Of a stretch of DNA of 64,000 nucleotides, positions 59,490 through 64,000 are shown piece after piece. Under the pieces are notes generated by a model. That model saw only the letters and a list, made by a program, of their open reading frames with translations, searched no databases and was not told where the DNA came from. Each line of letters opens with the position of its first letter. The first letter of the stretch is position 1. Both the position numbers and the translations under genes were made by a program. Source of the stretch: Beroe forskalii (Eukaryota > Ctenophora > Nuda > Beroida > Beroidae); NCBI GenBank assembly GCA_011033025.1, contig WFMF01000017.1, positions 372,001-436,000 of the forward strand, in the 5' to 3' direction.

Positions 59490-59745
59490 TGTGTGGCTCG
59501 CGCGCGCTTCCCTTCTGGGGAAGCGCGCGCGCCCGCAGAAGGCCCAGTGACGTGTACCCCTAATCAGGGGCGTATGCCGTATAAGCCAGGGTCCTGGTTA
59601 GGGCAAAGTGGCGTCGATAAATCAAAATGGATTTCTCTCATCTTGCAAACAAAAACCGTGCGCGGCGTAGGGTAGGGTGACTTTCTAGGGGCAAACAAAC
59701 AAAACCAGGCGTGGAGCCCCGTCGCGCGGGTAGGGTGACTTAAAT
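59490..59745. repeat. Second copy of the GC-rich CAGGGGCGT repeat
   Basis: AATCAGGGGCGTATG, CCAGGGTCCTGGTTAGGG and GGCGTAGGGTAGGGTGAC mirror sequences at 49390-49740. It is probably a dispersed transposon-derived family. Confidence 0.65.
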
Positions 59746-60468
59746 AATGGGTCTGACGACGTCAGACAACAAGAAACTACGCAAATCAAATTTTAACTCA
59801 AACTGTATATCACGCCGCGCGCGGCGTTTTAGGATTATACACTGTTCAATCAAATCGCGTTGGATCAATCAACACCAAAGATGATGCGAGCGAGGTCATT
59901 TCAAAGGAACACTTCCGACATGACATTCGTTTAGCTGAACAGTGAACCGTGTGCACACTGTGCACCACTGTGCATTTTCTTGCAAATTGCAATTTCGTGA
60001 TATTCTAATGTTTGTATGTTATCACACCTTATGAGAATATTCATTATTCGTCTAGATTTTAGTTTGTTATTGTTCACTTGTGTAGATATGCATATGCCTA
60101 TCAAGCGTTGGCTTTGAAATTGCTCTCAAATTAGATCCATTAGTTCTTCAAAAGTTCATACATTACCGTACCAATACCATGATTCTGCTCATTGCTCGTA
60201 TATACATGACACTTTTTAAAGATTCAGTTGACCTAATACTAGCTCTGAGGTATGAGATCCGTTGCAGCAGTAGGTACCTACTACTACCATAGTACCACCC
60301 TCCTCCGTAGTTGGAATGTATTTCATGCTCAACCAATGGGCAGTTAACAATGATGGCACTATCATGGTATAGCAAATGGTTATTTATGATGCCACGGAAC
60401 TGCACATTCCTCGTGTCCTCTTTTATGAAGCCAAGGTGTCCTTCAATTGTATTATATATTTTATGTTT

Positions 60469-60503
<35 letters not shown>

Positions 60504-61220
60504 GTATGAATGCGTCCACGTCCCGGTTGTAGTGCAATCAATTAGTGAAAACCAGTTCGTTATATATATATTGCGTCGTGTCGCATATTTCTGTCATACT
60601 GAGATCCTGACAATAAGATAACGTGGATGGTACTGTGTCCATTATATCAAATATAAATGTGCTCTCTAAGTCATTTGTTTCATATGAGTCACACCGCGCA
60701 ATATGAAAATCAGTTATTTGATATCTGCTTGTCGTTTTATATCTTCATTTATATCTCTATTTGCTTATATGGTCAATGGTCATTGGTCATATATGGAGAG
60801 ACGTGGAAACGCTGCTGGTATGAAAGTATGAAGTGACAGTAAGACAGGAAATGACTTCACTTATTAACAACTTACTGCTGCAGTTTGTGAGAATTTGATA
60901 CCAGTCTACTATCTGACACCAGCATCCCAGCTGGGGGTCCTCCAATCAGACTCAGATATCTTCAACCAAGCACCAGTTGCCATTGGCAACGGCTGCTGCG
61001 TCTGTTCGAACATTTTCAAAAAAACCTGTTATAGTGCTCCTGACAGAAGGTATCACTGGTTAACCTTTGTCACTGGTTGCAATTGAAGCATTGGTACTGA
61101 TGTCCGATGACCATTGAAACCATAATTTATGTTTTCGACAATTGTCAATCCGTCACCTTTAACGGCAGCTACCTGACATCATTTGGACACTAGTTATCTC
61201 TAAAAAGTAAAACCTTTACC
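59746..61220. other. Intergenic DNA, no gene seen
   Basis: Apart from a TGTA microsatellite (60474-60502) I see no supported feature. Confidence 0.4.
60474..60502. repeat. TGTA microsatellite
   Basis: About seven ATGT units in a row. Confidence 0.9.
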
Positions 61221-61224
61221 CTAG

Positions 61225-61590
61225 GCACCAGTTGCCTTTGAAGCTTTGACACCAGTTTTCCTTGAAAATAGTTAACCTTGGCACCATTTACCTTGGCACC
61301 ATTTACCCTTGACACCATTTACCCTTGACACCATTTACCCTTGACACCATTTACCTTTCACACCAGCTACCCTTAACAGTTAACCCCCTTGACACCATTT
61401 ACTCTTGACACAATTTACCCTTGTCAACAGATACCCTTTGCACCATTTACTCTTGTCAACAGCTTCCCTTGACACCAGTTACCTTTCACACCAGCTACCG
61501 TTAACACCAGGTAACCTTGACACCAGGTAACCTTGCCACCATTTACCCTTGAAACTAGTTAGCCTTATTATCCCCAGTTATCCTCAGTTG
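61225..61590. repeat. Degenerate repeat (CCCTTGACACCATTTA)
   Basis: About 20 loose units of 14-18 bp are built on TTGACACCATTTACCC, with CAGTTA variants at both edges. Confidence 0.85.
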
Positions 61591-62920
61591 CACCAGTTTC
61601 CAGTGACATAAGTCACTTCATCCTCAGTTGCACCAGTTTACAGTGACATAAGTCACTTCCATACAAGTTTCTCGCAACAGCAGTTATCTCCGACGTTAAC
61701 TCATAATATAATCCAGCCACATCTTACACCAGAGAAAACTGCCACAATACTTCTTATTGAATTCTTATTGCATTCTTATTGCATTCGGCCAGCCAAAACT
61801 TTCATTCATAATCCAAAATACATTCCAAAATACATACATAAACATCATGTAAATGCTTTTCAGTTTTTGTTACTTTTTTTTATTTCGCGTTCGTGAAGCC
61901 AGATATATGGAAAGAATTTCGTTGTTTTTTAACATGACTTAAATTCAGACAAATACAAATAAATGGAATAAATTCGGCGACTGACAAATTGTTCACTTTT
62001 TCATTTCGTGTGAATATTTAGAATGTTTAAGTCTACAGGACTGCGAAAAGGTTTCTGTGCCTGTCAGCCAATCACACCTCAGGATTTTCACAGCCGGTAT
62101 TTTTGAGGTAGGTCTGTATCACAAATCCTGTTGAAATAGGCCTGCTTGTTGACACGATCTGCAGTCCTTCCTAGATTCCTTAATTCTCAAATTATCAGAC
62201 ACACGAAGGACCACTTTTGTAGACACCTGTTAATTCGAAGTGAAGACACATATTATTTTTGTTAAGTTTTCAGTAATACGAAAATAATTGTTGCCGTCTA
62301 TTTGTGATTTGCATTTCTGCTTTTATTGATTTCGCTTTCGGATGCAATTGTGTAATAATTTGTAGTAATTTGCAGTAATTTGCCATATTGTGTTGTAATT
62401 GTGAAGTAATTTGCCTTATTGGATACAAAAATATATTGAATAATGAATACCTTAACCTCCGAAATAATTGTCGGCCTATTTTTAGTCAAATTCCGAATTT
62501 CGACTTTAGATTTGGCAAACCATAGTTATAACTGACTTTAGTTTTCCACGCATAATTCTTGTAGGTTTTTGCAATTCACTGTATTGTGACAGTGCAACCT
62601 GGTCTAAAAATGGATTGTTATGACGTCATTCTAGCGTTCGAGATGATTTTTGTTAGATTTAAGAAGGTTGTAGGGATTAAATCAGTCAGTCATACTAAAA
62701 TTCATGATTTTCGATAATCGGAAATCAAAGAAATATGAAGAAACACGCTTTGAGAATCGAAATTCGAGGCTAAATATAACCAAAAATGCCAACTAAAATT
62801 TCGGCCGACCATATGCCCTGACCCTCTGTGACTAACATTTTACGACTATAATGATTCCGACTATATTTTTACCCGACTAAAATATTGGAGGTTAAGGTAT
62901 ATCGTAAGTGATAAATGGGA
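61591..62920. other. AT-rich intergenic DNA
   Basis: No gene seen. It has a small GTAATTTGCAGTAATTTGCC tandem near 62360 and a duplicated CAGTTGCACCAGTTT block near 61577 and 61625. Confidence 0.4.
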
Positions 62921-62929
62921 ACGGACATT

Positions 62930-63110
62930 CCATCCCACGACACATCATCCCACGACACATCATTTCACGACACATCATCGCACGACACATCATCTCACGA
63001 CACATCATCTCACGACACATCATCTCACGACACATCATCTCACGACACATCATCTCACGACACATCATCTCACGACACATCATCTCATGACACATCATCT
63101 CACGACTCGC
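62930..63110. repeat. 15-bp minisatellite (ACATCATCTCACGAC)
   Basis: About twelve nearly identical units. The period is a multiple of three, so both strands stay open; there is no gene here. Confidence 0.95.
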
Positions 63111-63167
63111 AATATGTCAAGTCTACGCAAAGGGTCTAAGTTAAGGTGAGGGTTTATGTATGGGTAA

Positions 63168-63200
63168 GAGTTCCGGTTCCGGTTCCGGTTCCGGTTCCCG
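63168..63200. repeat. TTCCGG microsatellite
   Basis: About five units of GGTTCC in a row. Confidence 0.9.
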
Positions 63201-63629
63201 TTATTAAGGTTGTGGTTAGGGTCAGGACAGGGCGATGAAGTGTCCCGAAATGAAATTTCGTGAAATCAAATGTCGTATTATGTATTTTACAATACCTACC
63301 GCACGGATTGCCAGAATAATGCACCGTTTTTCCGTAGACACCAGCATCATTTCCCTGTTAGAATCGCCTTTTTGATTTACAAAGAGGCATTGAGGTAGGG
63401 ATTGCGATGAATTGGGATTGTGTGCATAGTAACTTATATGTGAGATCGGTACTGCTCCTTTATTTCTCTTTATATAGGTCTTATGACGCTGCATAGTTTA
63501 GTAGTAACTTCATGATTTGTGATATTAAAGAATTGAATAAGAAATTCCTTTGTCATGGAAGTATGACATTTTGTTAACCGTAATTGCTGCTATCCCTACA
63601 AAATGTCTCAACCAACTGTCAATATATAA

Positions 63630-64000
63630 GTAAAAAAAAATTTTTTTCGGAAAATTTAAAAAAATTTTTTTGAAAATTTTTTTAAATTTTAAAAAAAAAA
63701 AAATTAAAAATTTGGAAACCCCCAAAAAAAAAAATTTTTTAAAAAAAAACCTTTTAAAAACTCCCCTTTTTTAAAAATTTTTTAAAAAAAAAAAAATTTT
63801 AAAAAATTTTTTAAACCCGGGGGAAAAAAAAAATTTTTTTTTTTGGTTTTTTAAAATTTTTTTTTTAAAAATTTAATTTTAATTATTTGGGGGGGCCCCC
63901 CCAAAAAAAAAAATTTAAAAGGGGGGGGTATTTCAAATTTTTGGGGGGGGTTTTCCCTTTTTTTAAATTTTGTTAAAAAATTTTAGAAATTTTTTTAAAA
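63630..64000. other. Homopolymer artefact at the window end
   Basis: From about 63630 the sequence is almost only runs of A, T, G and C four to twelve bases long, with an abrupt change from normal sequence. It is unlikely to be genuine genomic sequence. Confidence 0.75.

Noticed and set aside
60163-60621. Overlapping frames near the TGTA repeat
   Set aside because: They run through the microsatellite and show no family resemblance or splice context.
62892-63139. Open frames of repeated REMMC and HDTSS units
   Set aside because: A 15-bp satellite without independent coding evidence.

Overview
The window is animal nuclear DNA. It holds three intron-split genes that I can read exon by exon, with GT-AG splice sites and phases that fit, apart from two donor sites flagged below. 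They are a connecdenn-type DENN protein (DENND1, minus strand, about 21.8-46.8 kb and perhaps to 47.4 kb), a Fos-family bZIP factor (plus strand, 31.3-34.4 kb) and a RAB1 GTPase (plus strand, 52.7-57.9 kb). Introns are long, the telomere-type repeat is TTAGGG, and satellites and foldback elements are very dense. I infer an invertebrate, possibly a non-bilaterian such as a sponge, but the species is not determined.

Layout. 1-7331: a Ty3/gypsy-type LTR retrotransposon with three long open frames; its 5' LTR is cut by the window edge. 7332-11280: flanking DNA, a low-quality stretch, and an error-rich second copy of 6165-8700 that looks like a false assembly duplication. 11.3-20.1 kb: gene-poor DNA with a 93-bp tandem repeat, a 22-bp minisatellite, short TATA-rich palindromes, a foldback at 17.5 kb, and a 1.7-kb nested palindrome at 18.36-20.08 kb whose centre is a head-to-head TTAGGG/CCCTAA junction. 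21.8-47.4 kb: DENND1, with the Fos gene nested in antisense inside its 9-kb intron 7, and with an ORF1-only LINE, several satellites and inverted-repeat elements in other parts of its introns. 47.4-52.7 kb: a head-to-head intergenic space with duplicated unknown sequence, GC-rich repeats, a TIR element and a Penelope-like GIY-YIG relic. 52.7-58.5 kb: RAB1, with a palindromic minisatellite in its 3' UTR. 58.5-64.0 kb: short tandem arrays, then a homopolymer artefact at the end.

Functionally, RAB1 (ER-Golgi traffic) and DENND1 (in other animals an exchange factor for RAB35) are both membrane-traffic genes and diverge from one intergenic region. Fos is an immediate-early-type regulator with its own promoter (TATA, CRE, E-boxes) inside the DENND1 intron. 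The main points for a second look are the telomere-cored palindrome, a DENND1 exon whose in-phase donor reads CT beside a foldback insertion, tandem duplications that sit at splice acceptors in both DENND1 and RAB1, twin GGCC-GAA-GGCC hairpins in RAB1 intron 1, and the false duplication near the left end.
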